54,180 nucleotides of DNA from Candidatus Colwelliibacteriota bacterium. Lineage in GTDB: Bacteria; Patescibacteriota; Minisyncoccia; UBA6257; Colwellbacteraceae. Where the stretch lies: positions 1 to 54,180 of the forward strand of contig JAQULQ010000002.1 of the NCBI GenBank assembly GCA_028718505.1. Reading direction: 5' to 3'. Shown here piece after piece: positions 18,215-28,309 of the stretch (the stretch's first letter is position 1; each line of letters opens with the position of its first letter). The position numbers were made by a program, and so were the translations under genes. Under the pieces are notes generated by a model that was not told the DNA's origin, ran no database searches, and was given only the letters and a program-made list of their open reading frames with translations.

Positions 18215-18303
18215 CGAAAATGTGAATTAGCTGTGGAGAGATGCGCGCTGGTTGCATAAACGAACTTAACATCATCGAGAATGATGATTATAATGACCCC
18301 ATC

Positions 18304-18441
18304 ATGCCCAAAAGAACATATCAACCTAAAAAAAAGAAGAGAGCCAAGAAACACGGTTTCCTTAAGAGAAGCAAAAGCGCCGGAGGGACCGCTGTTTTAA
18401 AGAGAAGGAGGGCCAAGGGAAGAAAAAGATTAACGGTCTAA
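18304..18441 (+). CDS. rpmH: 50S ribosomal protein L34
   Basis: [45 protein letters not shown]. Confidence 0.95.
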   Translation: MPKRTYQPKKKKRAKKHGFLKRSKSAGGTAVLKRRRAKGRKRLTV

Positions 18442-18450
18442 GCTGAACAG

Positions 18451-18807
18451 GTGCTGGCAAAACAATACAGGTTGCCCGTAGACAACTTCTCGTCGAAAGC
18501 GCGCGTTCTCTTAAGGGGGAAAGTGGTAGTGGCGAAGGCCACCGTCAGTACGGCGGGCTTTTTGAGGGTCGGGGTTTTAACTAGCCGTAAGAATATTAAG
18601 AGTGCCGCTGTCCGCAATGCTGTTAAGAGGTTAATCTTAGATAGCTTTGCTCCTTTTACCACCGGGCCTAAGAACAATTTGAGCACCGACTTGCTGATAA
18701 TCGTAGCCGCCCCTATTATTAAGCTTGACTCACAAATTACGAGCAGACTGTCAGCAGACCTAGAGATGATAAGAACCTTGCTCCCAAGAACTCGGACCAG
18801 CAAATGA
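18451..18807 (+). CDS. rnpA: Ribonuclease P protein component
   Basis: VSRKNIKSAAVRNAVKRLI-like motif, position between rpmH and yidC. Confidence 0.88.
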   Translation: MLAKQYRLPVDNFSSKARVLLRGKVVVAKATVSTAGFLRVGVLTSRKNIKSAAVRNAVKRLILDSFAPFTTGPKNNLSTDLLIIVAAPIIKLDSQITSRLSADLEMIRTLLPRTRTSK

Positions 18808-19586
18808 GGACTCTTTTCACAGAAATCTTATATAGACCGCTGTTCAACGCCCTTGCGTGGCTTTATCAAAACATTGCCTTTCAGGACCTGGGAGTAGCCA
18901 TCATTCTTTTAACTATTGTAGTTAGGATCGTTCTCTTTCCGCTCTTTCACAAAACCGCTAAACATCAGCACATTACTCAAGATCTTCAGCCTCAAATAAA
19001 AGCCATCCAGAAGAAGCACAAAGAGGATAAAGAGACACAAGCTAAAGAGATAATGGAACTCTACGGAAAGCATAAGATAAATCCGCTTACGCCGATCCTA
19101 GTTATGCTGATACAGCTCCCTATTATTTATGCAGTCTACCGTATTTTTATTAATGGTTTTTCCAACGGAGCCCTTGACCTGCTTTATCCATCTATTCATT
19201 TGCCCGAGACGCCCAACCATGATTTTCTGGGCTTAATCAACGACTTAACCGTGCCGAGCATGGCCGTCGCTATTTTTGCGGCTATCACCCAGTATTTCCA
19301 GGGCAAGCTGGCTTTTGCTAAAAGAAAGAAGAGCGGTCAGGAGAAGAAAACGCCGGAATTTTCTGCTGAAGCGATAAGCAGGCGAATGGTTTTGTTTATG
19401 CCGGTGTTTACCCTAATACTTTTAAGCACCCTACCGGCAGCCATCGGTCTTTATTGGTCAACCACCACAGTTTTTTCTATCTTTCAGCAGGCTATAGTTA
19501 ATCGCGCCCTTAACAAAGAGAGGGCAAACAATATATCATTAGGCAGCCATGGGCGAGACGAAAGACAAAATTCTAAGGATATTTGA
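18804..19586 (+). CDS. yidC: Membrane protein insertase YidC/Oxa1
   Basis: DLGVAIILLTIVVRIVLFPLFHKTAK, LPAAIGLYWSTTTVFSIFQQ. Confidence 0.93.
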   Translation: MRTLFTEILYRPLFNALAWLYQNIAFQDLGVAIILLTIVVRIVLFPLFHKTAKHQHITQDLQPQIKAIQKKHKEDKETQAKEIMELYGKHKINPLTPILVMLIQLPIIYAVYRIFINGFSNGALDLLYPSIHLPETPNHDFLGLINDLTVPSMAVAIFAAITQYFQGKLAFAKRKKSGQEKKTPEFSAEAISRRMVLFMPVFTLILLSTLPAAIGLYWSTTTVFSIFQQAIVNRALNKERANNISLGSHGRDERQNSKDI

Positions 19587-19980
19587 GCTCGTAGGGTTCG
19601 ACAGCGTACACACAGAGGTTGACGAAGAGCAGAGAAAAATCTCGATTTCGATTAAAGATAGGATAATTGCTCCGGGTAGATTGCCAGAGTTAGTCGGTTC
19701 ATTGACCCACCTCGTAAGACAAGTGGTTAAACAGGAGGACATCCATGTTCTAATTGATGTTAACGACTATAGAAAAGAGAGGGATGCTTTAATTACCAAA
19801 ATAGCCAGAGCGGCGGCTAAAAAGGCGGCTGTCACCAAACAGCCCGTGCCCTTACCCGCTATGAATGCTTACGAGAGGCGCATTGTACACACAGAGCTGT
19901 CTATGAACCCGAATATTAGAACTGAAAGCGAAGGAGAAACAAGAGAACGCCACGTGATAGTAGCGCCGGCGGACTTGTAG
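19549..19980 (+). CDS. Jag/KhpB-type R3H-domain protein
   Basis: LIDVNDYRKERDALITKIARAAAKKA...PLPAMNAYERRIVHTEL. Confidence 0.87.
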   Translation: MGETKDKILRIFELVGFDSVHTEVDEEQRKISISIKDRIIAPGRLPELVGSLTHLVRQVVKQEDIHVLIDVNDYRKERDALITKIARAAAKKAAVTKQPVPLPAMNAYERRIVHTELSMNPNIRTESEGETRERHVIVAPADL

Positions 19981-19981
19981 A

Positions 19982-20434
19982 TTAACCAAATCGACCCAGG
20001 TATTTTTCGACCACCCTCTCTGTTTTAACCAGCCACTCGGTTGTTTTATCTACCTTCTTTTGGAGTTTGATATCGACTTCGTTGTTCCAGACCCAGATAA
20101 TCCAGATCATAATCACGGTTCTTATAGGAAGCACACTAATAAGTGGGATTTGTTCGGCAATAGTAGAGCCGATCCATTTTTTAAGCCACCGCCCGGACCA
20201 CCCCCCCTTAAGAGCGAACAGAATTACAAAGAGTATCGCAACAGCCCAATCGGCGAGTGATACTAAGAAATCGGCAACATTGAAAACTATCTCTAGAAGA
20301 TCCACACCAAGGCAGATGGCTATAGCGAAGAGGGCCTCTGGGGTAGAAATTGGGGACCTATCATCTTCTGCTTCTGCATTCTGAGCAGAGAGGGCTTCCT
20401 CTTCGTTCGAGTCTTCGGGTTGTGGCTCATCCAT
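19982..20434 (-). CDS. Hypothetical membrane protein
   Basis: 150 aa, several TM segments, acidic N-terminus; downstream of virB4-like gene. Confidence 0.6.
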   Translation of the reverse strand: MDEPQPEDSNEEEALSAQNAEAEDDRSPISTPEALFAIAICLGVDLLEIVFNVADFLVSLADWAVAILFVILFALKGGWSGRWLKKWIGSTIAEQIPLISVLPIRTVIMIWIIWVWNNEVDIKLQKKVDKTTEWLVKTERVVEKYLGRFG

Positions 20435-20449
20435 ATGTCTTAACTAGAA

Positions 20450-22837
20450 CTACCTCTGTTCGAGGATTTCCTCTGGGTTGGTGGTAATCAGTTGGTCCTC
20501 AAAATATGAGGGCACCACTTGAATAGCGGCGTGTTTTAGCCCGGCTATAAAAAGCCCCTGACCAATATCAGCCTCTAAAAGGTAGTTTTTCTCAACCTCC
20601 GTTAAAGCGAAAGCCTTACTGACAACGTCAATAGAGGCTGGCGCTTGCTTAAGTAACAGCTGCAGAGAAGAGTTGGTGATGATGGGCCGGCCGTAAGGTG
20701 AATTCAGGAAATCTTCAACATCCTGGGTAATGGTAGTCAGCCCTAGATAATATTTGCGCGAACGTTTAGCTAGCCCGAAGAGGAAAGATGCACTATCTTC
20801 GTTTTTCATCAGCAACCAAGCCTCATCTATAACCATCATTCTTTTTTTCAACTCCGCTCGAACCAGACTCCAGACGAAGTTGAGGATAATATACATAGCC
20901 ACTGGTCTAAGCTCCTCTTCCAGGTCTCTGATAGAGAAAACTATTAGACGATTATTAATGTTCACATCCGTCGGCCTATTGGTGAATCCGGAATAACTGC
21001 CTTTAGTAAAACGATAGAGACGCTCAGCCATCTGTTTACCCCCATCAGTGTTCCTTAAGACGGACTCCAGGTCTTCTAAAAGGGGGGGCGTTTTGTCCTT
21101 AAAGTCCTTATCTGGCGTGATGTCACGTGATGCATAAACAGCAGAGATCGTCTGGTCCAGTAGAGCTTCCTCGTGAGGTTCTATTTTACCCAGCATTAGT
21201 TTCAAGAGGCCGGTCAAATTGACTATATGGCTTTTGAGGACCTCGCTGGGCGTTTCATCCTCGGGGACAATAGGTATCTCAAATGGATTAATATGACTAT
21301 CCGAATCAAGGGCTATCTTAAAGACGCTTCCTCCTATCTCGTCGGCCATTCGCTCATATTCGTTCTCGGGATCTATAACGATGACGTCTGTGCCCAGCAT
21401 CAGACTCCTAAGGATCTCCAGCTTAGCAGCATAAGACTTTCCAGCCCCCGCCTTGGCAAAGATAACCATGTTGGCGTTTTCCAGGGAAAAACGGTCAAAA
21501 ATAATCAGGGTGTTATTGTGGCGGTTCACGCCATGCATTACTCCCTCATCTGACGTGAGGTTGGCTGAAACGAACGGGAAAAATGAAGAAGCTGGGCCGG
21601 AATTGAGAGGCGTGTGAATACCGAGCTGATCTTCGGCGATGGGAGTGGTAGAGTGGAGTCCTTTCAGCTGTTCAAATTGAGCTGAACGGACATTAATCAG
21701 CTTAGCATCCAACATCTCTACGATTTCCCCCTCGATCTTTTTAAGCTCTTTTTCTGAGTCGGCATAGATGGTGATATAAACAGCGGTATCAAAGAACTTT
21801 TCCTGCGATTGCAGAAGCGAATCGCGCAGCTGTTCTGCGTCCGCGAAGGCCGTTTCTAGAGTGGGATTTCTGACCAACCCTTTTTCGCGCTCCTCTTGAA
21901 GCTGTGATTCCAGCTGAGCCACCTTTTTACGAAGATTCCGAAGTACGGTGCCTGTTTGAGTTGGATGCACAAAGATAGATACGTCCATTAGCTCGGGCAT
22001 ATTAATGACTGGCGAAAGCCAGCCGGTCGTTAAATAGCGCGGATAATTGAAGATAAACAAAGTTTTAGAGAACTTATCGCCAATTTTTAGATATTGAGGT
22101 CCGACCTCAAGGGCTTGGGGGGCGATGATGTTCTCAGCCTCCGGCACCCCTTCTGCGGCCTGTTTGCCGATTTCTTGACCCCTTTTTTCGACGGCCACCG
22201 GATTATAGGCGTTGAAATAGAGTTCCAACAGCTCCGGGTCCTCTAGGGGTACCGCTCGCAGACCTATCTGTCTCAGGCCGTTGATGATCTGTTCCGTGCG
22301 CTGATGAAGCTGTTCCAGGTGGGCCGGGTTTGGAGCGTCTTGGGAGGATTGCTCCTCGAGAGGTCTCTCCCCAGTTTTTTTCTTAATGCTAAAAATCCTG
22401 GATATGCCAGAGGCTGCTCCCTCTATGCCCTTAGGCACAATAGTCGTTGGCTCATAGGGGACGACCAGGAAAAAGCTTTTTTGCATGATCGCATTCTCTC
22501 CCACGAATGATTCAATAAAACTTATGTACTCCCCGGTCTGTGTCTTGATCAGCTGGTTCGTCTCCTCCGCCTCCCTCTGTTTAAGAGAGTCTAGATAGCC
22601 TTCGATGTTTAGCTTGCGTGAGTGGATGATCGTTTGAAGGGAGAAGTCCAGGGAGTTAAGCAGGTTCTGGTACGCTCCGATAATACTTCTTTGCTCCTCT
22701 TCTGATTTGAGATCAAAGTTAATACCGTCAACCATAATGATCTTTCTTAGGCCGCCGCTCTTCATCGTTACCACCCCATCTTTAATGCTCTTAATGTGGA
22801 TTAGGTCTTGAGTCCTAGCTTTTTGTATCTCCGCCAT
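20450..22837 (-). CDS. virB4: VirB4/TraC-like type IV secretion ATPase
   Basis: NMVIFAKAGAGKSYAAKLEILR Walker A, DVIVIDPENEYERMADEIGG, MVIDEAWLLMKNEDSA. Confidence 0.92.
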   Translation of the reverse strand: MAEIQKARTQDLIHIKSIKDGVVTMKSGGLRKIIMVDGINFDLKSEEEQRSIIGAYQNLLNSLDFSLQTIIHSRKLNIEGYLDSLKQREAEETNQLIKTQTGEYISFIESFVGENAIMQKSFFLVVPYEPTTIVPKGIEGAASGISRIFSIKKKTGERPLEEQSSQDAPNPAHLEQLHQRTEQIINGLRQIGLRAVPLEDPELLELYFNAYNPVAVEKRGQEIGKQAAEGVPEAENIIAPQALEVGPQYLKIGDKFSKTLFIFNYPRYLTTGWLSPVINMPELMDVSIFVHPTQTGTVLRNLRKKVAQLESQLQEEREKGLVRNPTLETAFADAEQLRDSLLQSQEKFFDTAVYITIYADSEKELKKIEGEIVEMLDAKLINVRSAQFEQLKGLHSTTPIAEDQLGIHTPLNSGPASSFFPFVSANLTSDEGVMHGVNRHNNTLIIFDRFSLENANMVIFAKAGAGKSYAAKLEILRSLMLGTDVIVIDPENEYERMADEIGGSVFKIALDSDSHINPFEIPIVPEDETPSEVLKSHIVNLTGLLKLMLGKIEPHEEALLDQTISAVYASRDITPDKDFKDKTPPLLEDLESVLRNTDGGKQMAERLYRFTKGSYSGFTNRPTDVNINNRLIVFSIRDLEEELRPVAMYIILNFVWSLVRAELKKRMMVIDEAWLLMKNEDSASFLFGLAKRSRKYYLGLTTITQDVEDFLNSPYGRPIITNSSLQLLLKQAPASIDVVSKAFALTEVEKNYLLEADIGQGLFIAGLKHAAIQVVPSYFEDQLITTNPEEILEQR

Positions 22838-22856
22838 ATTTATGGATTATAGAACA

Positions 22857-23399
22857 CTATGAGCGATAATCGACTCGCTTAGCCACCTCTCTTTCTCCTG
22901 TTATGTGGCGAACCGCTTCGAAGCGGTCGTTTTTAACTCCTGAGAAAAATGGCTCCGTTTGGGATGGAAGGGGCTTTTCCCGGTGCGGGATAGCCGCCTT
23001 CGATGTGTTTAGTTTTGTCCACAGGTTTTTGATCCCTCCGAAGTCCGGTTTGCTGATGGTGATAGTTCTTTTCGGCGCCGGGATTTTAGACGAGGGGAGC
23101 TCCTTGATTACTTCCGCTGATTTCGGCTTAAAAATATAAATGCTTGGCGACCAGATATTTTGGAAGAGCGATTTAATAAAAATGGCGATTGGCCGGCCGT
23201 TGAACTTGCCGAAAGCCAAGAATGTTCCGATCCCGCCAAGGATGATCGTAATTAATATCCACAGTCCGATATTCAGGACGAAAAGCAGTATCCCGGACAC
23301 AACAGCAGCCGTCCCCACGTATGCAAACTGGCGGAGGCTCATTGGTCCGATCAGCTTGTCCTCCGTTTCAATGAATTGGGGGACTTGGAATTGGATCAT
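22857..23399 (-). CDS. PrgI-family T4SS membrane protein
   Basis: MIQFQVPQFIETEDKLIGPMSLRQFAYVG plus two TM segments. Confidence 0.82.
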   Translation of the reverse strand: MIQFQVPQFIETEDKLIGPMSLRQFAYVGTAAVVSGILLFVLNIGLWILITIILGGIGTFLAFGKFNGRPIAIFIKSLFQNIWSPSIYIFKPKSAEVIKELPSSKIPAPKRTITISKPDFGGIKNLWTKLNTSKAAIPHREKPLPSQTEPFFSGVKNDRFEAVRHITGEREVAKRVDYRS

Positions 23400-24301
23400 T
23401 TCGGCAGATCTTTAAGGTTCACCACATTGCTGGGCGGGACATTAGGCTTGAGTGGCTGAGCGGGAGGTTGGGGTGCGGGCTCTATGGTTGTCTCTGATAT
23501 CCGGGAGAAGGGATTTGCTTGTCCTGCAGGGGCACTATAGTGGACAACCGTGGCCTCTTCTTTGCCCACGCGGGTTGTTCTGGGTTCTATGTGGGCTGCG
23601 GGTTCAGCTTGCGGGCCAAGTTCTAGTCTGGCGGTTGGCATCGGTTCTGCATATTCTCCGATGCGCGTCTCGTAAGTTCTGGGTGATTGAAAAGACGGTC
23701 TCACTAAACTCTCGGCATAGTGATTAGTTCCTTGGGCGGCTTCAACATCTTCGTGCTGGTGTAAAACAAGGGGTGAAGGGGGTATCTCTGCTGGGAGCTC
23801 TTCGTTTTGAACGCGCGGTTTGAGAACGGTTTCTTCTTGCTGTTGAATAATAGACGGCGGAGAGGGGGTGCCCAATTCGACGTTTGGAGATGTGGGCGGA
23901 GAGACTGTCGTCGCCTGGATGGGCTGGGGTGCCGGCTGCTGTGTGGGCACCGGTGCGCCTTCAATGTGGAAACCGTGAGCTTGGGCCAGCTCATCAGCGA
24001 CGGGGTAAAGGATTTTTATCCTAATTTCTTTAGCCACATCTTCGGCGATTTGTCTATTGATTTGAAGCTGATTGGCGATTTTCTTAGCTAAATCTTCTGG
24101 ATGAAGATAACCGGTGAATAATCTAAGCAGAGCTCCGGCCACAAGGCGCATCTTTTCTTCGCTGAAATGGTGAGCCGTTGTTATCGCCTCAACCTTTTCG
24201 AGCAATTCGGGAGAATAGAGAATCTCCCTCAATGTCTCAGGAAGAGAGTCTATTTTTTGATTTAGCTCTTCTTTGGTGGGCATGGTTTTATGATGATGCA
24301 A
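23396..24301 (-). CDS. Hypothetical protein, structured N-terminus with Pro/Gln-rich C-terminal half
   Basis: Sequence reading; in the virB4/prgI cluster. Confidence 0.6.
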   Translation of the reverse strand: MHHHKTMPTKEELNQKIDSLPETLREILYSPELLEKVEAITTAHHFSEEKMRLVAGALLRLFTGYLHPEDLAKKIANQLQINRQIAEDVAKEIRIKILYPVADELAQAHGFHIEGAPVPTQQPAPQPIQATTVSPPTSPNVELGTPSPPSIIQQQEETVLKPRVQNEELPAEIPPSPLVLHQHEDVEAAQGTNHYAESLVRPSFQSPRTYETRIGEYAEPMPTARLELGPQAEPAAHIEPRTTRVGKEEATVVHYSAPAGQANPFSRISETTIEPAPQPPAQPLKPNVPPSNVVNLKDLPK

Positions 24302-27300
24302 ACGGAACGTTATCGTCTATGCCGGAAGCCCCCTCATAAAGTTTAGCCAGCTGATCTAATTGCGTGTTTACCCTATTTAGAGTTGGTCCGCTCAGTCTTT
24401 GACTAGCGATGCGTCGGAGGTCTCCGACGAGAACTTGACGCTGACCCCTAGTGGCCGGAGCAGTCTTAGCGGTCGCATGTACGTCTAGGGCTGCCACCGC
24501 CTCTCTATCGTTGTCTTCCGTGAGGGTTAGCGAACGCAGGTCGTTGTGTAGTCCCCTAGAAAGACCCGCATATTGTTCTCGTAACCCCTCCGAAATAAAG
24601 CCACGCACGTCACTATCCATATACTGTTTGGATCTAGCTAAAGCAGTCGGTTTTTGTTCCAATAGAGCGGTGCGAATAGCCTTGCCGATAGCACTATGGG
24701 CCTCTTCGGAGTCTACCCCTCCGGTTTGCCTATCTGGTTGCAATTTGAAGCTCTTGAAAAAACCACTAGACTGCTTGAGGAAAAGTGATGCTTGGGCATC
24801 CGTTACTCCCTTGAGACCATTTTTGACAGCCTCGACCAGGGCGCCTTCAAGCTGTTTCATTCTTGTCTCCTTCCCCGGATATTCTGGTCTCTTCCCCTCT
24901 CTTATCAGAGCTATTTCAGTGTGTCTCGCTTCGGCTGTTAGGTTTTCTTTTCGTGTCTTTTTAGCGGTTTCCTCCAGGCCATACCTACCGAACTCAGTAT
25001 CTCTGTCGGTCAATATATTTATTGTCCTCTTCTTTTCTTCTTCGGCCGCCTTTAACTCAACCTGTTTGGCGTTAATAGCCGCTATTCTAGTGCGAAGCTC
25101 CTCGGGGGTATTGAGACGAATTTTATCTAATCGTGCTTGTTTTTCCTGGATAGCTTGACCCCAAGCCACCTTCTCTTTTAGACCGGCGGGCGGATGCGCC
25201 TTGAGTTCTACCAGCTCGCTTTCTAGTTGATAGGGTTCCTCGAGCACCGCCAACTCTGCCTTCGCCCTATCGATAGCATCTAGCTTTGCTTTGCCGCCTT
25301 TGGGCAACTGGAGTTTTAGAAGATCGTCCTTCATCTCCAAGCTCATATCTTGGTGGTGGCCGGACTCTACTAGTTTTTTGAGAGCCGCTATCTTCTTCCA
25401 TCTCCCGTACGTTGAGTATTCACGCTTTATATCCTCTTCGGTTTTCCCCTCGAGTCCTTTTTCTTCAGTCGCAACTTTCTCCCTCCCTGTTCGTAGTCCG
25501 TAGTTTGATACCCGAGCGGCGCCACCAGCTACATATTTGCCCCCCGGGATGTTTTTAAGTAAGCCACTCTGTCCAGACTGTCTGACCCTATCCAAAGTCT
25601 TTTGTACCCCCTCTGCTCGTAGGGTCGCTTTCCCTGCACCCAAAGCTCCTCTGCCCGTGTATTTCAAAGCAGCCTTGCCCAACCACTTTCCGCTCGATTT
25701 GATAGTCCCCATAATCATTCCCGAGCCGGCAATACCCATTTTGTTGGCCACCATCGTGCCGCCCAAAAGTAGACCGATTACCACGGCTGCGTTGCCCACC
25801 GAAGCTGCTAATACCGCCATAGAACCCTTCCCCACGAAGGCTTCGCCCGGCAAGGTCGTTAAGGCATCCATATTAACTGCAGCCTTCGCTGCTAAATAAA
25901 TAAAGAACATAGCAATGGGGCCGAATAATAACCACCTCAAGAATTGTCCCCACCAAGCATTCCAGATGTTTTTAGCCCCGCCGGCAGTTGCAATTTTGGG
26001 AAAGACCCAGCCCAGCCAAACAAATGGGAAGAGGATGATAAGTAAAGAAAGGGCCACATACCTGTATATCAGCATTAGCCCCACTCCAAGGAGGGTGAAC
26101 GCGCCAAGGAAAGTGAACACAAAGTTAAAAGCTAATTCGATAAGGGTAATGGCTATCTTTTCTATATCGCTTAACCCCTCCACAATCGTATCGGCTATGT
26201 TAGCAAGGGACATACTGCTGTATGTGTTGTCATTTGGAAGCCAGCAGGCATCTGATCCTGCATACGCTTCGTCTCCAGAGTGGTTCCACTCTTGATTCCA
26301 CGGAGAACAACCGAAACCCTCATTTAATAATCGGTCTATATTTCTGGCAATTTCGGCCTCTAGACCCCGCTCTCCAACCACCGGCGTCATTGGGTTTGGG
26401 TTGGGATCAACCTTATAGGGTGCACCTCCTCGGCTAAAACAGACATCTATACCATGAGTTAGGTTTGATCCAATAACCCCTCCGCTATCTGCGTCGCCTC
26501 CGACTTCGCCGATTCCACTCCACCCCCCCGGCTCCGTGAACTCCTGCATTGAATTATCTTTGGCCCCCTCATTCATGTCCGCCAAGAATACGTCAAGCGT
26601 GGAGAGTATGCAGTCGCGCACAATCGCTCTCTGCTCGGGGGATACATAAGTCGTGAATCCATGTTCCTGGCCGCTTCTATCGAACAGAGTGTCATATCCG
26701 ATTGGTGTGACCCCGTCAAAGTTGCCCGGAGTAAGTTCATGCTGCTTAAGCCGCTCTTCGATATACGGGCCTATAACCTCTTCTTTGTATCGGAAATACT
26801 CTAGGAGTTTTTCGCCGAAGACCGCATTAGCCGGCGGTATTTTGGAAAGAGCCATCTGCGCACCGGCGAGTGATTCTACGTCGAGACGCGGCGCAAGAAC
26901 TCCGCGGAATGTGTCGTAGTTTAGTTTGGCAGCACTATAAACGTTTTCGAAAATTCCGTTAGTCGGCTCGATAAGAAGATCGGTAAGAATAAAAAAGCCG
27001 AAGTTAATCAGTAGAGCAGAGGCGATAAACTTTGGGATCGTCTTGCGAACTTCAACCAGCCAATCGGCCCGAATCATAATGGCGATAGCCACCACAACGA
27101 ACCCCACCAAAAGACCGAGGTTAGCTACGGAAAGAGATGTACTAAAACCATCTTTAACAACCGGACTCTCGCTTACAAGAGTGTTGAGCTTCATCGCCCA
27201 ATCTATAGTGGTATTGGCTACCCAGAAGAAGATGTGCCCAACAAGCGTAATTACAACGTTGAGTAAAAACGCTATTCCTCCGACAACCGCATCGATGGCA

Positions 27301-27488
27301 TTGCCAAAAATGTCACCGAATATGGTCTCTCCTGTTTGTCCTCCCACAAAGAAATCTATTATCCCGCCCGCTGAAACTACGAGAAGAAGAGCTGGCCAAA
27401 GAGCGTGTGCCTCCTGGGGCATTCCTATCACGACAAAAATACCCAGCACAGCCAGGGCTTTCCAGATATGTTTCTTATAATCCCTCAT
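24288..27488 (-). CDS. Large VirB6/TrbL-like membrane protein with long charged C-terminal region
   Basis: 1066 aa, multiple N-terminal TMs, central TM block, then about 450 aa of helical charged sequence; adjacent to prgI and virB4. Confidence 0.68.
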   Translation of the reverse strand: MRDYKKHIWKALAVLGIFVVIGMPQEAHALWPALLLVVSAGGIIDFFVGGQTGETIFGDIFGNAIDAVVGGIAFLLNVVITLVGHIFFWVANTTIDWAMKLNTLVSESPVVKDGFSTSLSVANLGLLVGFVVVAIAIMIRADWLVEVRKTIPKFIASALLINFGFFILTDLLIEPTNGIFENVYSAAKLNYDTFRGVLAPRLDVESLAGAQMALSKIPPANAVFGEKLLEYFRYKEEVIGPYIEERLKQHELTPGNFDGVTPIGYDTLFDRSGQEHGFTTYVSPEQRAIVRDCILSTLDVFLADMNEGAKDNSMQEFTEPGGWSGIGEVGGDADSGGVIGSNLTHGIDVCFSRGGAPYKVDPNPNPMTPVVGERGLEAEIARNIDRLLNEGFGCSPWNQEWNHSGDEAYAGSDACWLPNDNTYSSMSLANIADTIVEGLSDIEKIAITLIELAFNFVFTFLGAFTLLGVGLMLIYRYVALSLLIILFPFVWLGWVFPKIATAGGAKNIWNAWWGQFLRWLLFGPIAMFFIYLAAKAAVNMDALTTLPGEAFVGKGSMAVLAASVGNAAVVIGLLLGGTMVANKMGIAGSGMIMGTIKSSGKWLGKAALKYTGRGALGAGKATLRAEGVQKTLDRVRQSGQSGLLKNIPGGKYVAGGAARVSNYGLRTGREKVATEEKGLEGKTEEDIKREYSTYGRWKKIAALKKLVESGHHQDMSLEMKDDLLKLQLPKGGKAKLDAIDRAKAELAVLEEPYQLESELVELKAHPPAGLKEKVAWGQAIQEKQARLDKIRLNTPEELRTRIAAINAKQVELKAAEEEKKRTINILTDRDTEFGRYGLEETAKKTRKENLTAEARHTEIALIREGKRPEYPGKETRMKQLEGALVEAVKNGLKGVTDAQASLFLKQSSGFFKSFKLQPDRQTGGVDSEEAHSAIGKAIRTALLEQKPTALARSKQYMDSDVRGFISEGLREQYAGLSRGLHNDLRSLTLTEDNDREAVAALDVHATAKTAPATRGQRQVLVGDLRRIASQRLSGPTLNRVNTQLDQLAKLYEGASGIDDNVPFASS

Positions 27489-27523
27489 TAAGGGTATTTC
27501 CCTAATTATAACGCTCTTTAGAT

Positions 27524-28309
27524 TTAGTTGCGTGTGAATAGAAGAGATAATTGTTTTATCTCTTCTATGTTCAAATTCTGGGGGCGCGCCTTGGGGTCTA
27601 TTCCTGCCAAAAGCAGGCCCTTCTCTATATCTTCGCGTGTAAGTCCCAGCGTTTTTAGATTATTCAAAATAGTCTTGCGTGGTTGAGAGAAAAGGGCGTG
27701 AACAAATGGATGAAAACTTGGATCGGGACTCTCTTTGCGCGGGACGATTTTAATGACAGCCGAGTCAACTTTGGGGGGTGGGCTAAACGATTTCTTGGAT
27801 ATGTAACGCACGACTTCAACGCCGCTCCATATCTGGACGCTGGCCGCCAATAAATTCATTCTGGGCGGCTGAGCGCACACCCGCTCCGCCACCTCTTTTT
27901 GAACTGTAAAGACGGCGCAAACAGGCTTGTTCTCCAGGTCGCCCACCATTCGTAAGAGATGACCGGTGATATAATAGGGGATATTTCCCATTAGTTTATA
28001 GTGAGTAGTGAGTAGCTGATAATTAGTGAGGCGTGGAAGCTCTATTAGGGCATCGCCCTCAACAATGTGCAGACTCTTGTGCTCGTCCGCCAGCTTTTGA
28101 AGAAAATATTCGATCAATGCAGGGTCCTTTTCAATAGCAATCAGCTCCTTGGGGTTGTATTTAAGAGCTCTTCTAGTTAACTCTCCATGGCCGGGACCTA
28201 TTTCTATCACAACATCATCAGAAACAACGTCTAAAACCGAGACAATACGATCAAGCGCCCGCCCGTCTTTCAAAAAGTTCTGCCCTAGTTTTTTGCGATG
28301 CCTAATCAA
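27524..28309 (-). CDS. rsmA: 16S rRNA dimethyladenosine transferase
   Basis: RKKLGQNFLKD, VVIEIGPGHGELTRRAL, LMGNIPYYITG. Confidence 0.95.
   Translation of the reverse strand: MIRHRKKLGQNFLKDGRALDRIVSVLDVVSDDVVIEIGPGHGELTRRALKYNPKELIAIEKDPALIEYFLQKLADEHKSLHIVEGDALIELPRLTNYQLLTTHYKLMGNIPYYITGHLLRMVGDLENKPVCAVFTVQKEVAERVCAQPPRMNLLAASVQIWSGVEVVRYISKKSFSPPPKVDSAVIKIVPRKESPDPSFHPFVHALFSQPRKTILNNLKTLGLTREDIEKGLLLAGIDPKARPQNLNIEEIKQLSLLFTRN

Noticed and set aside
18241-18303. N-terminal extension of rpmH in the ORF track
   Set aside because: Canonical L34 starts at MPKRTYQP (18304)
24451-27480. Multiple plus-strand ORFs opposite the VirB6-like gene (up to 235 aa)
   Set aside because: Low-complexity antisense ORFs; the minus frame encodes a coherent membrane protein
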